A stretch of 64,000 nt of DNA, taken from positions 42,905 through 106,904 of the forward strand of contig NZ_JASISO010000030.1 in assembly GCF_030063135.1 (NCBI RefSeq). The letters are read 5' to 3'. Of the stretch, positions 24,546-32,224 are shown one piece after another. The position numbers and the translations under genes are program-made. Source of the stretch: Streptomyces sp. G-G2. Its GTDB lineage: Bacteria > Actinomycetota > Actinomycetes > Streptomycetales > Streptomycetaceae. The notes below the pieces were generated by a model that was not told the origin of the DNA, made no database searches, and saw only the letters and a list, made by a program, of their open reading frames with translations. Positions within the stretch are counted from its first letter, which is position 1; every line of letters begins with the position of its first letter.

Positions 24546-25380
24546 GGCCTGTCCCCTTCCCCTGTGTCGCCGACGCGGTCAGTCTGGGAACCACTTCGTG
24601 CAGCCGCGTGGTGAACTCTTCTATGTCGCAGTCGTGTTCGGCGGCAGCGGCCAGGAAGGCATCGGGGCCGGCCGCCATCAGGAAGATCCAGCCGTGCTGG
24701 AACTCGATGACCGTCTGACGCCATTGCGCGTCCTCGACGGCCCCCGCGAACTGGGAGGTGACCCGGCTGTAGGCGTGGATGCCGGTCATGGCCGCGGAGA
24801 TCGTGTCCGCGAGGTCGCGGCTCATCCCGTTGGTCGCCCCGCGGGGAAGGCCGTCCGATCCCAGCAGCACCGCGTGGCGGGCACCCCTGACCTCGGACAT
24901 CACCTGGTCGAGCTCGCCGAGGAAGAATCCCGCGTCACGGGAGCTCTGCTGCCGGGGGGTGTTACCCCGCGCACCTCCGGCGTCCTCGGAGCTCAGCCTC
25001 GGCGGCGAGGTGAGGTTGTTGCCCAGCCGGGCGACGAGGCGGTGCATGCGGAAGGAGATCTGCTGCATGTCCACATCGGGCGCGGCCGCGGCGGCGAGGT
25101 AGGAGCCCTGCCCCGCCCCGATCAGGAAGCTCCAGCCATGCGAGAACTCGATGATGGTCTGGTTCCACTGCCGGTCCTCCTCCGGTCCGGCGAAGTGGGC
25201 CGTCGCCCGGCTGAGCGACTGCATCCCGGCCATGGCCGCGGAGATGGTGCGCACGTCCTTCTCGGCCAGGCCCTCCGTCGCGCCGCGAGGAAGGCCGTCC
25301 GCGGACAGCAGGACGGCGTGCCGTGCACGGGGCACGTTGTGCACGATGTCCTCGAGCATCCACGACAGGTCTGCGGTCAT
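24538..25380 (-). CDS. cvnB: Conservon roadblock/LC7 protein with two tandem domains (CvnB, duplicated)
   Basis: CvnB proteins are normally single roadblock/LC7 domains of about 130-140 aa that act as GTPase-activating partners of CvnD. This one is 280 aa and contains two complete copies, about residues 1-125 and 150-272. Parallel blocks are HAVLLSADGLPRGATEGL and HAVLLGSDGLPRGATNGM; TISAAMAGMQSLSRATAHFAG and TISAAMTGIHAYSRVTSQFAG; FSHGWSFLIGAG and FQHGWIFLMAAG. The linker is a hydrophilic stretch. Its ATG overlaps the cvnA stop (ATGA) and its end overlaps cvnC. The intact single frame shows the duplication is real, not a frameshift artefact. Confidence 0.9.
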   Translation of the reverse strand: MTADLSWMLEDIVHNVPRARHAVLLSADGLPRGATEGLAEKDVRTISAAMAGMQSLSRATAHFAGPEEDRQWNQTIIEFSHGWSFLIGAGQGSYLAAAAAPDVDMQQISFRMHRLVARLGNNLTSPPRLSSEDAGGARGNTPRQQSSRDAGFFLGELDQVMSEVRGARHAVLLGSDGLPRGATNGMSRDLADTISAAMTGIHAYSRVTSQFAGAVEDAQWRQTVIEFQHGWIFLMAAGPDAFLAAAAEHDCDIEEFTTRLHEVVPRLTASATQGKGTGHA

Positions 25381-26564
25381 GCGTCTTCGGGCCCTTCGAA
25401 CGAGGTGGCGTCAAGGTCGCGACCGGAGAGCGTGCCGCGCTGGAAGGCCCCCAGGCTGCGCCCGGAAGCGCGGCCCGTCTCCCCCGGGGTCCGCGGCGCC
25501 GGCGAGGTGGTGTCGGGATCGGGGACGCTCGCGATGGGCGCCTGGCGTGCGCCGCGCTTGGGCAGACCGTGCATCGTGCGCGACGTCGCGCTCTGGGGCC
25601 GGCTCTCGGGGGCACGCCGGATGTCGCTGACCGGAGCCTCCTGGGCGGGCGGAATCTCCTCCATGGTCCACAGCTCCTCGGGCAAGAGGACGACGGCCCT
25701 GACGCCGCCGTATCGGGAGACTCCGGTGACGTCCACCCTGAAACCGTGCTGACGCGCGATCAGGCCGACGACCGGGAAGCCGAACTTCGGCTGCGTCCCG
25801 AGCTCCGACAGACGGGGGGCGACCGCTCCGGAGAGCAGCACGGTCGCCCGCTGCCGGTCTTCGTCGTTCATGCTGACACCGGCGTCGTCGATGACGATGC
25901 ACAGGTTGTTCTGGACGCGCTGGAACGTCACCTCGATCGGCGCGTCGTGCTGCGAGAAGCTGGCGGCGTTGTCGAGCAGCTCCGCCACGGCGAGGGCGAC
26001 GGGCGCGACCGCTGACGCCTTCAGGGCGAGACCGGTCTGCTGCATGATGGCGACCCGGTGGAAGTTGCGGATCTGGCCCTGGGCGCTGCGCACCACGTCG
26101 TAGACGCTGGCGGGCCTGTTGCGACGGCCGAGCGGCGCACCGCACATGACGGCGATGCCCTGGGCCTTGCGCGCCATCTGGGCGTTGGCGTGATTGACGT
26201 CCAACAGGTCGCTGAGGACGGCGTGTCCGCCGTACTTGCGCTGGATGCCGTCCAGCAGTGTCGTCTGCTCGGCCGCGAGGCTCTGCAGGAAGCTGGCGGC
26301 ACCCTTGAGGACGGTCTTGGTGTTCTCCTCCGCCGCTTCCTTGGCTTCGCGGAGCGTGGCGTCCTGCTCGTTGCGGAACCTCTGCAGCTCGGCGCGCGAC
26401 GAGTGCAGGTAGCTGTCTGCCGTGAGGAGCTGGTGCCTCAGTTCGGCCTCGGTATGCTGCTTCTTCGCCCCCAGCGCTCTGTTGCGGGCGACGAGTGCCA
26501 CGACCGCGACAACGGCTATCGCCGCCACCGCAACCAAGCACCACACAAGTGCGTCTCGATTCAT
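25377..26564 (-). CDS. cvnA: Conservon membrane sensor, histidine-kinase-like ATPase (CvnA)
   Basis: A 395-aa membrane protein with one N-terminal segment (VWCLVAVAAIAVVAVVALVA), a helical region, and a GHKL ATPase domain (LAVAELLDNAASFSQHDAPI, the N box; VIDDAGVSMN, the G1 box). It lacks the usual extracellular nitrate-sensor-like domain of longer CvnA proteins. There is no clear phosphorylatable H box. The disordered C-terminal 90 residues are rich in Pro, Ser and Arg. ATG 26564 (MNRDALVW) follows GGGAAAGG at 6 nt; an in-frame extension to 26642 lacks support. First gene of the seven-gene operon. Confidence 0.9.
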   Translation of the reverse strand: MNRDALVWCLVAVAAIAVVAVVALVARNRALGAKKQHTEAELRHQLLTADSYLHSSRAELQRFRNEQDATLREAKEAAEENTKTVLKGAASFLQSLAAEQTTLLDGIQRKYGGHAVLSDLLDVNHANAQMARKAQGIAVMCGAPLGRRNRPASVYDVVRSAQGQIRNFHRVAIMQQTGLALKASAVAPVALAVAELLDNAASFSQHDAPIEVTFQRVQNNLCIVIDDAGVSMNDEDRQRATVLLSGAVAPRLSELGTQPKFGFPVVGLIARQHGFRVDVTGVSRYGGVRAVVLLPEELWTMEEIPPAQEAPVSDIRRAPESRPQSATSRTMHGLPKRGARQAPIASVPDPDTTSPAPRTPGETGRASGRSLGAFQRGTLSGRDLDATSFEGPEDA

Positions 26565-27145
26565 GGAAACCTTTCCCGGCGCGTGGCGTGCGGACGGCTG
26601 CGGATACATCTCGCGGGGACCCGCGACACAGCTGATCGGCACGGTTCACCTGCTGTTACGCGGAGAGCATGCCGCCGATCGCAAATCAGCATCTGTGGTC
26701 AAAATGGATCAAGATCACAGATGTCGGGATGCTATCACCGGATCTTCGCGCCCTCGGACGCCCGCTATGGCGCCGCATACGCCCAACCCGGCGGTCACAG
26801 AAGCGGGTTGACATGGCCTTTCGCCCCTGCGTCAGCCATCCGCCACCTCTCTCGCCACCATCCGTCAATCAGTTCTTCATAAGAGGAGTGACAATCTCTC
26901 ACATCGATCTGAGGCACCGTCAACCGAGGTCCTGAAGGACCTCGTCGGCAGGTGGCGGCGCCCAGGCCGTAGGTGCCGGGTGCGTGTGGCGATTTTTCCC
27001 TGTTTGTGGACACCCGTCGAGGGTCGAATCGTGGGATCCCGGAGGGAGCGTCCTGGTGGGAGCGTGCTGGTGGGTTTGGCCGGATATTCGGGTGAGTTCA
27101 CGCGGGACGCGGTCGAACCGCTGCGGCCAGCGGCTTGGCTGGTCC
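26565..27145. other. Intergenic region upstream of the conservon, no gene seen
   Basis: About 580 bp with lower GC content than its surroundings. The cvn promoter must lie here; reading leftward TTGACC (around 26700) is the best -35 candidate but no good -10 follows. No conserved protein reads through in any frame. Confidence 0.5.
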
Positions 27146-27533
27146 ATGGTCGAGCGCAAGCGCGCCCACAGGCTCGTCGACGCCCTGGAGGCGGCCGTTG
27201 CCACCCGCGGCGGCTCGGTCGACGACGCTGTGTGCCACTCCGACCGAGGCGCGCGATATGCGTCGACGCCGTTCGCCGAGGCCTGCCGCGAGCACGGCGC
27301 CGCACCGGTCCGCGGGACGTGTCGGATCGAGCTACGGCAAGGCAAGGGCGAAGTCGCTCCTCGCCGGCGTCGGGCGCGAGGTGCTGCACGGCGAACGGTG
27401 GCTGAGGAGCGCTGAAGCCGGCATGGCCGTGCTTCTCTGGCATCCCTGGTACGCCTCGCACGCTTGGTACGACAACGACGCCGCCATCTCGCACTCGGCC
27501 CTATCAGCCCAGTGGAGTGCGAACAACGCATGA
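27146..27533 (+). pseudogene. IS3-family transposase (OrfB) C-terminal remnant
   Basis: Degenerate rve integrase core. VERKRAHRLVDALEAAV and AVCHSDRGARYASTPFAEAC match the second catalytic Asp block (HSDxGxQYxS) of IS3-type OrfB. After a frameshift near 27330, AKSLLAGVGREVLHGERW and a degraded YNxxRxHSxL block (AISHSALSAQW) follow, where the catalytic Glu region should be. No OrfA or ends are seen. Nonfunctional. Confidence 0.65.
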
Positions 27534-27664
27534 TCGCGCCAAGTAGCTGTTCACGGATGTCTGCACAACAGGGCGAAGCCCATCCCCAGATTTCCCCCAG
27601 GGGCTTGACGGGGCGCTTGCCTGGATTCACAAGAGCTAATTCGATCAACAGTTTGATGTGCCGG

Positions 27665-27860
27665 CTACAGCCAGTCGCGCTTCTTGAAGATGACGTACAG
27701 GCTCACGCAGACCACTGTCATCAGCAGAATCGCGAACGGATACCCGAAGTGCCCGCTCAGCTCCGGCATGCTGGCGAAGTTCATGCCGTAGATGGTTCCC
27801 ACGAGTGTGGGTGCAAACAAAATGGCGGCGCAGGAGGAGATCTCCTTGAAGTGGTCGCCC
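27665..27860 (-). pseudogene. 3' remnant of a corA-like magnesium channel gene
   Basis: Only the C-terminal 65 or so residues remain: AAILFAPTLVGTIYGMNF with the GMN selectivity motif, the last membrane helix, and the ending VIFKKRDWL. It resembles, without being identical to, the complete corA at 62854-63966 (similar at most positions, differing at many third codon positions), so it is an older or foreign copy. Sequence left of it (27534-27664) and right of it (27861-28080) has no recognisable gene. The Tn3 element begins 220 bp further right. Confidence 0.75.
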
Positions 27861-28080
27861 TCACGCCGCTGACGTGCGGAAAACGACTCGATAGGCTCTG
27901 ACCTGCGGCGATCAACCTTTCGGCTTTTCCGCCGTGCTGCACGTCTGTGCAGCCGATCCTCCCCAGCCGCTCCGCAACGGGCCCTCATCCTCCCCAGATT
28001 CTTCACAGCCGCACCCGTCCCCGGAGGAACATCGCCGCTGGTCAGGGGATCGATCCAGGCGGCGGGACCGACTGCTCATG

Positions 28081-28085
28081 GTGGA
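28081..28085. repeat. Target-site duplication, left copy (GTGGA)
   Basis: The five bases immediately outside the left inverted repeat are GTGGA, identical to the five bases outside the right inverted repeat at 43858-43862. A 5-bp duplication is the hallmark of Tn3-family insertion. Confidence 0.9.
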
Positions 28086-28125
28086 GGCCCGGTTCTCGTA
28101 TAGCTGACGCTGCCCGACAAGTAGC
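28086..28125. repeat. Left terminal inverted repeat of the Tn3-family transposon
   Basis: A 40-bp sequence beginning GGCCCGGTTCTCGTATAGCT and ending GACAAGTAGC matches the reverse complement of 43818-43857 at 39 of 40 positions (A versus G at position 35). Length and pairing are those of Tn3-family ends. Confidence 0.93.
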
Positions 28126-28360
28126 GCAGGGTAGTCGCCGCTACGTTCAGTGGTGATGCCAGTCGGCATGGTCGAATGGGGAGTGGGGGCGGAATCGGCC
28201 GTTTACGCCCCCGACCGTCGATCCATTGGCGAGAGGCGAACATACCGGGGCATTTCGGGGTGTCGATCCAATCCGCTCCACTCCACATTTGCGCCTCCCC
28301 ATTCCGCCCCCTTACTGTCGCGTTCCGGCTCCCGCCGGGACGACAAAAAGGGGAGAGTGT
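28126..28360. promoter_or_regulatory. Putative resolution (res) site
   Basis: The 235 bp between the left end and the resolvase gene contain no gene but several related repeats: GTCGATCCATT and GTCGATCCAAT as direct copies (about 28216-28272), and an inverted pair involving AATGGGGAGTGGGGGCGGAAT (28175-28195) and CCCCATTCCGCCCCC (28296-28310). Tn3 resolvases act at such multi-repeat sites next to tnpR. Exact subsites are not defined here. Confidence 0.5.
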
Positions 28361-29329
28361 GTGACAGACCGTCTGTATCTGCGGCATTCAACTGACAAGC
28401 AGACCAATGCCCGTCAACTTCACACTCTGGATAGTCTGCTCAAGTCCGGCGCACGTAAGTACGAGGACCCGGCCACCTCGTCCCGCGTCTACGCGATCAA
28501 CCGGTCCGGGTTCTGTCGGCTGCTCGATGAGGCGGCGGTCGGCGACACCATTCGTATCGCGGATGCCGCGCGGCTGTTCCGCTCGACCAAGGACGTCATC
28601 CAGATCCGGGAAGTCCTCCAGCGGCGCGGTCTGCACCTGTACATCGCCGCCGGCGCGTGGTCCGGCTTCGACCTGGCGGCCGACGACCCGCAGACCAAGC
28701 TGTTCGTGACGATGCTTGCCGGGGTCCTGGAGTTCCAGCGCGACATGATCTCGGAGAACACCAAGGAGGGCGTGGCCGCCGCCGAAGCCTCCGGCAAGAC
28801 CCTCGGCCGCCCGGCGTCTCTCGATGAGGAGGAGACGGCCAAGGTCATCGAGGCTTATGGGGAAGGCGCCGCGGTCAAGGCGCTGGCACGGCAGTTCGGC
28901 GTCGCGCCCAAGACGATCCGCCGCGTCTTGGACGCCGCCGGCGCCCGTGACCTCGCGGGCGCCGGCGAGCCGCAGGAGGGTACCGTCGACGCCGGGCAGG
29001 ACAAGCCCGAGCCCAGCACCACGGTGGTCCTCGACATGCCCGGCCTGCTCGCCGACCTCCTCCAGGACACCCGGGACACCGCCGTCCGCGAGGCACTGCA
29101 CAGAGGCCGCACCATCCGCCGGGGACAGGGCTACTCGGTGCGCGTCACCGCACCGCTCGCGCTCCACCAGGCCGCGCTGAAGCAGTGCGCCGCCCTCGCC
29201 GGCGGCGGGGCCCCGGCCGGGCGGAAGGCGTACCGCGCTTATGCCGACCGGATCACCGCGGTCACTCCCGGGGTCGACTCCGTCGCCCGTCACGTCGCCG
29301 CCCAGGATCCGGCCGCCCGTAGACGGTGA
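28361..29329 (+). CDS. tnpR: Serine recombinase / resolvase (TnpR) with C-terminal extension
   Basis: A 322-aa site-specific recombinase that would resolve transposition cointegrates. The catalytic Ser is in YLRHSTDKQTNARQ near residue 10, the E-helix block is LEFQRDMISENTKEGVAAA, and a DNA-binding HTH is AVKALARQFGVAPKTIRRVL (about residues 165-185). Typical resolvases end there at about 190 aa; this one carries another 130 residues of unknown role. GTG 28361 is supported by GGGGAGA 8 nt upstream. It is next to the left end of the element with a putative res site before it. Confidence 0.85.
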   Translation: MTDRLYLRHSTDKQTNARQLHTLDSLLKSGARKYEDPATSSRVYAINRSGFCRLLDEAAVGDTIRIADAARLFRSTKDVIQIREVLQRRGLHLYIAAGAWSGFDLAADDPQTKLFVTMLAGVLEFQRDMISENTKEGVAAAEASGKTLGRPASLDEEETAKVIEAYGEGAAVKALARQFGVAPKTIRRVLDAAGARDLAGAGEPQEGTVDAGQDKPEPSTTVVLDMPGLLADLLQDTRDTAVREALHRGRTIRRGQGYSVRVTAPLALHQAALKQCAALAGGGAPAGRKAYRAYADRITAVTPGVDSVARHVAAQDPAARRR

Positions 29330-29354
29330 CCCGCTTCCCGGTACGCTCACGGCC

Positions 29355-29795
29355 ATGCCGTCCCATGCCAGCGATCCGCGTCATCAGCGCCTGGTCGCCG
29401 TCCTGCCGCCGCTGCTGGCCCGTACCTGCCCGCCGGACGGCGGCGGCTATGGCGGTGCCTACGAGTTGCGGCTGACCGGCCGCGAGGTGCGGGAGCTGGG
29501 CGGGCTGGATCTGCTGCGCTCCGCCCTTCGCGCGGCGGCCCGCTCGCAGGGCTGGACTCGGGTCGAGACGTACGGCACGGACACCGCGGTCGGGGAAGCG
29601 GTCGTCGGCGTCGTCGACCGGCGCGAGGCGCCCGGCGGGTTCGCCGAAGCGGTGGACCGGCACCGGCAGAAGCGGATGCGCACGGCCGTCGAGACGGTGG
29701 CGCGCAACAGGGCCGAGGGCACCCGGCGCACCGTGCCCGGCTCGGTGGTCCTGGCCGCCCAGGAGTTCCGGGCGGCGCTGGCCGACCTGGGCTGA
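29355..29795 (+). CDS. Uncharacterised 146-aa protein
   Basis: Not recognised. It begins MPSHASDPRHQRLVAVLPPL, 25 bp after tnpR, and includes a Gly-rich segment (PPDGGGYGGAYELRLTG), an alpha-beta core and a basic helix (AVDRHRQKRMRTAVETVARNRA). No signal peptide or membrane segment. Base and third-position composition are like its neighbours, supporting a real gene. Its position after tnpR within the transposon suggests a mobile-element accessory role, but nothing in the sequence states one. Confidence 0.55.
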   Translation: MPSHASDPRHQRLVAVLPPLLARTCPPDGGGYGGAYELRLTGREVRELGGLDLLRSALRAAARSQGWTRVETYGTDTAVGEAVVGVVDRREAPGGFAEAVDRHRQKRMRTAVETVARNRAEGTRRTVPGSVVLAAQEFRAALADLG

Positions 29796-29867
29796 TCTGC
29801 GCGTCCTTCTCAGTAGAGCAGCGTCGGGGTCCCGGGCCCGGAAGCTTGTGGTCCGGCCTGAGCGGAT

Positions 29868-31037
29868 TCACCTGCCCGTGTAGCGGGCGGTGTTGTCCAG
29901 GCGGGTGGTGAAGCCGCCGGTGGTGTCGCGGGTCAGCAGGAGCAGGGGTTCGGTGGCGGTCAGGTCGGTGGTGTCGGTGATGCCGCCGATCTTGCGGGTG
30001 GCGATGACGGCGATGAGGTCGCCGCCGGGGGCGAGGTTGTTGAGGTAGGCGGTGTTGCGCCGGCCGCGTTCTCCGTTGAGGAGGCATTTGGCGGCGCCGA
30101 GGACGCCGAGGGTCAGGCAGCCGCCGAGCAGGATGACGGTGGTGCCCTGGCCGAGGGTGAGGCGGGTGATGACGGTGAGGTCTGCCAGCAGCTCGCCCTC
30201 GGGTGCCCACAGGGGGGTGAGGCGGATGTCGCCGTGTCCGGGGAAGGTGATGGCGGCGTCCGGGGGCGGGGTGAAGCGGCAGGGCAGGTGCGGGCCGAAG
30301 TCGGCGTATGCGGTGTTGCGGTGCGGGGCGCCGAGCACGATCAGGCAGTCGGGTTCGGCGCTGTAGTACTCGCCGGGGTGGAAGTCGCGGATGGTGGCGG
30401 TGGGGAAGGTCTGGGCGAGTCGGACGCGTACGTAGAACAGGGCGTCGAGGTCGGCGAAGCCCGCGTAGCGGGCGTACAGCGGGTCGCCCGGGCGCTGTCG
30501 GTCGGTGCCCTTGGGGAGGGCGGAGCACACTACGTCGACGCGGGAGGTGGCGGTGACGCCGAAGAACCGGCCCGCCGTCTCGGACGCCCCGGTCGCGGTC
30601 GGGGCGGGTGCGTCGTCGGCCGGCGGGGGTGGTTCGGTGAGGTAGCTGCCGTCGGAGATGAGCAGGGCGAGGGTGTCCAGTGCCTGTCCGGCGTGGCGGC
30701 GCACCGTCTTGGCCGAGCAGCCCAGCACGCGGGCGAGGGATTCCTGCCGTTCGGTGAGGTGGGGCCAGGAGTGCTCGGGCAGCAGATTGAAGTCGGTGGC
30801 CGTGTAGCGGCGCTCGTGCGGGGATAAGGCGTCGATCGCCCTTCGCAGGGCCGCGACCAGGCGCGTGGTCTCGCTGCCTGCGCGGGACAGCGGCGGCTGG
30901 CGGGCCAGCAGCAGCGCCCGGAGCTGGTCGCTGAGGGCCGTCACGGCCCCGGGGTGGCCCAGGGCGGGGCCTTGGCGAAGCCGCAGCAGCTGGGCGCGTA
31001 CGTCTTCGGGTGCGAGCCGGGGCGGGGGGACGGTCAT
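29868..31037 (-). CDS. HTH-containing putative regulator of the transposon cargo
   Basis: A 389-aa cytosolic protein. The N-terminal third is helical and contains a sigma-region-4-like helix-turn-helix (LTERQESLARVLGCSAKTVRRHAG, about residues 94-117). The C-terminal two thirds form an alpha/beta domain with CLIVLGAPHRNTAYADFG and ALFYVRVRLAQTFPTATI, and glycine-rich loops such as GQGTTVILLGGCLTLG, so ligand or nucleotide sensing is possible. I do not recognise the family. It is divergent from the polyproline mini-gene with a 152-bp shared promoter region holding repeated candidate operators, so it is the obvious regulator of the operon. Confidence 0.6.
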   Translation of the reverse strand: MTVPPPRLAPEDVRAQLLRLRQGPALGHPGAVTALSDQLRALLLARQPPLSRAGSETTRLVAALRRAIDALSPHERRYTATDFNLLPEHSWPHLTERQESLARVLGCSAKTVRRHAGQALDTLALLISDGSYLTEPPPPADDAPAPTATGASETAGRFFGVTATSRVDVVCSALPKGTDRQRPGDPLYARYAGFADLDALFYVRVRLAQTFPTATIRDFHPGEYYSAEPDCLIVLGAPHRNTAYADFGPHLPCRFTPPPDAAITFPGHGDIRLTPLWAPEGELLADLTVITRLTLGQGTTVILLGGCLTLGVLGAAKCLLNGERGRRNTAYLNNLAPGGDLIAVIATRKIGGITDTTDLTATEPLLLLTRDTTGGFTTRLDNTARYTGR

Positions 31038-31060
31038 GTGTCCAAGGGTTGTCCACCGGG

Positions 31061-31106
31061 CGGGATCTGTCCCGGTTTTGGGGCAGCGGACGGGATGTCT
31101 GCCCGG
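31061..31106. promoter_or_regulatory. Paired operator-like repeats between regulator and cargo operon
   Basis: CGGGATCTGTCCCGG (31061-31075) and CGGGATGTCTGCCCGG (31091-31106) are two partly palindromic copies of a CGGGAT...CCCGG element whose starts are 30 bp apart, about three helical turns. They lie in the divergent gap before the polyproline mini-gene, where the HTH protein could bind cooperatively. Confidence 0.4.
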
Positions 31107-31189
31107 CCCGGGCCACGGCGACGATGGCCCGGCGCCCGCTTGATGTGGATGCGGGCCTGGTGCACCACGACGACAAGGGAGATCTGGTC

Positions 31190-31273
31190 ATGCCGCAGCC
31201 TCCGCCCCCTCCGCCGCCCCCGCCTCCGCCGCCGCCGGTTGAGGTGCCGCCCCCGCCCCCGACGGGCAGGTAG
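31190..31273 (+). CDS. Polyproline mini-protein, candidate precursor peptide
   Basis: A 27-codon gene encodes Met-Pro-Gln, thirteen consecutive prolines, Val-Glu-Val, five prolines and Thr-Gly-Arg. AAGGGAG lies 8 nt before the ATG, one of the better ribosome sites in the window, which argues that it is translated. Long proline runs stall ribosomes unless EF-P helps, so expression is costly and probably selected. It is the first gene after the divergent regulator and is separated from eight enzyme genes by a perfect palindrome that would raise its transcript level over theirs, the usual design for ribosomal precursor peptides. A leader-peptide or attenuator role is the main alternative. Confidence 0.7.
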   Translation: MPQPPPPPPPPPPPPPVEVPPPPPTGR

Positions 31274-31300
31274 CCGGGCCCCGGCCCGGCCGTGCCTCTC

Positions 31301-31332
31301 GCGGCCCCGGCGGACATGTCCGCCGGGGCCGC
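31301..31332. terminator. Perfect 32-bp palindrome after the polyproline gene
   Basis: GCGGCCCCGGCGGACA is followed at once by its exact reverse complement, giving a 16-bp fully G/C-rich stem with no spare loop. It lies 27 bp after the mini-gene stop and 34 bp before the next start codon, a place suited to partial termination or RNA 3'-end protection. A dyad operator is an alternative. Confidence 0.6.
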
Positions 31333-31366
31333 TGCCTTATCCGTTTCACCGAAGGAGAGATGGACC

Positions 31367-32224
31367 GTGGACGTACGCCCGGCCTCCGCGCTGGTACTCA
31401 ATCCCGATGAGCTCGGCCCCGATCCGGCGGTGGGCATGGACCTTGCGGTGAAGCTGGGGATCGGGCAGCTGGAGATCCGCTCGGCCGAGGGTGCCAACGC
31501 GCTGACGCTGCCCGACGAGAGGCTGCGGCACATCCGTGCTCTGGCCGACGAGCGGGGCCTGGCGGTGGCGGCGCTGGCTTCGCCGCTGTGGAAGTGGTGC
31601 CGGCCCGAAGCGCGGCCGGGACGGGTGGACAGCTTCGGCTTCCCCACCCAGGTCCCGCCGGATGAGCGTCTGGGCTGGATCGAGCGGGCCATCGAGGCCG
31701 CACGGATTCTGGGCGCCCCGGTGGTGCGGGTCTTCTCCCACCTGCGCGTCGAGCCGGAGCTGACCGAGCAGCTGCTCGGTGACCCGCTGCTGGCCAAGGC
31801 CCTGGATGTGGCGAACACCGCCGGGGTGCGGCTGCTGCTGGAGAACGAGCCGGTGTGCACCGTCGCGACGGCGGAGCCGCTGCTGGAGGTCCTGGAGCGG
31901 TACCACGGGCAGGGCCTGGGGCTGTGGCTGGACGTGGCCAACCTCCACGAGGTCGGCCAGGCCACACCCGAGGTGGTGCGCGCTCTGGCCCCGTACGTGG
32001 GCTACGTACACGTCAAGGACTACCGCCCCGACGGGACCGGCGGGCGCATCTTCTGCCCGGCGGGCACCGGGTGCGTGCCGTACGCCGAGGTTTTGCCGCT
32101 GCTGTCCGCCGCTTGCCCGGTGCTGCCGTACGCGCTGGAGACCCATGTGCGCGACACCCCCGCCGATGCGATCACCGCCGGGGCCGCGTTCCTGCGAGCG
32201 ACGGTGGCCGGGGGCCCGGCGTGA
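31367..32224 (+). CDS. TIM-barrel sugar isomerase/epimerase-like enzyme (AP-endonuclease 2 fold)
   Basis: A 285-aa enzyme of the xylose-isomerase-like TIM-barrel family, which includes sugar epimerases, inosose dehydratases and 3-dehydroshikimate dehydratases. Metal-ligand blocks are present: LLLENEPVCTV (Glu), LWLDVANLHEVGQ (Asp, His), VHVKDYRP, and YALETHVRD (Glu). GTG 31367 (VDVRPASALV) follows GAAGGAGA at 8 nt; an ATG at 31357 is out of frame. Its stop overlaps the next GTG (GTGA). With the adjoining Gfo/Idh/MocA protein it forms a pair typical of sugar or cyclitol conversion. The exact reaction is unknown. Confidence 0.78.
   Translation: MDVRPASALVLNPDELGPDPAVGMDLAVKLGIGQLEIRSAEGANALTLPDERLRHIRALADERGLAVAALASPLWKWCRPEARPGRVDSFGFPTQVPPDERLGWIERAIEAARILGAPVVRVFSHLRVEPELTEQLLGDPLLAKALDVANTAGVRLLLENEPVCTVATAEPLLEVLERYHGQGLGLWLDVANLHEVGQATPEVVRALAPYVGYVHVKDYRPDGTGGRIFCPAGTGCVPYAEVLPLLSAACPVLPYALETHVRDTPADAITAGAAFLRATVAGGPA

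Noticed and set aside
26565..27145. Possible tRNA or small RNA gene in the lower-GC region before the conservon.
   Set aside because: No cloverleaf, T-loop (GGTTCGAAT-like) or clear terminator hairpin was seen by eye.
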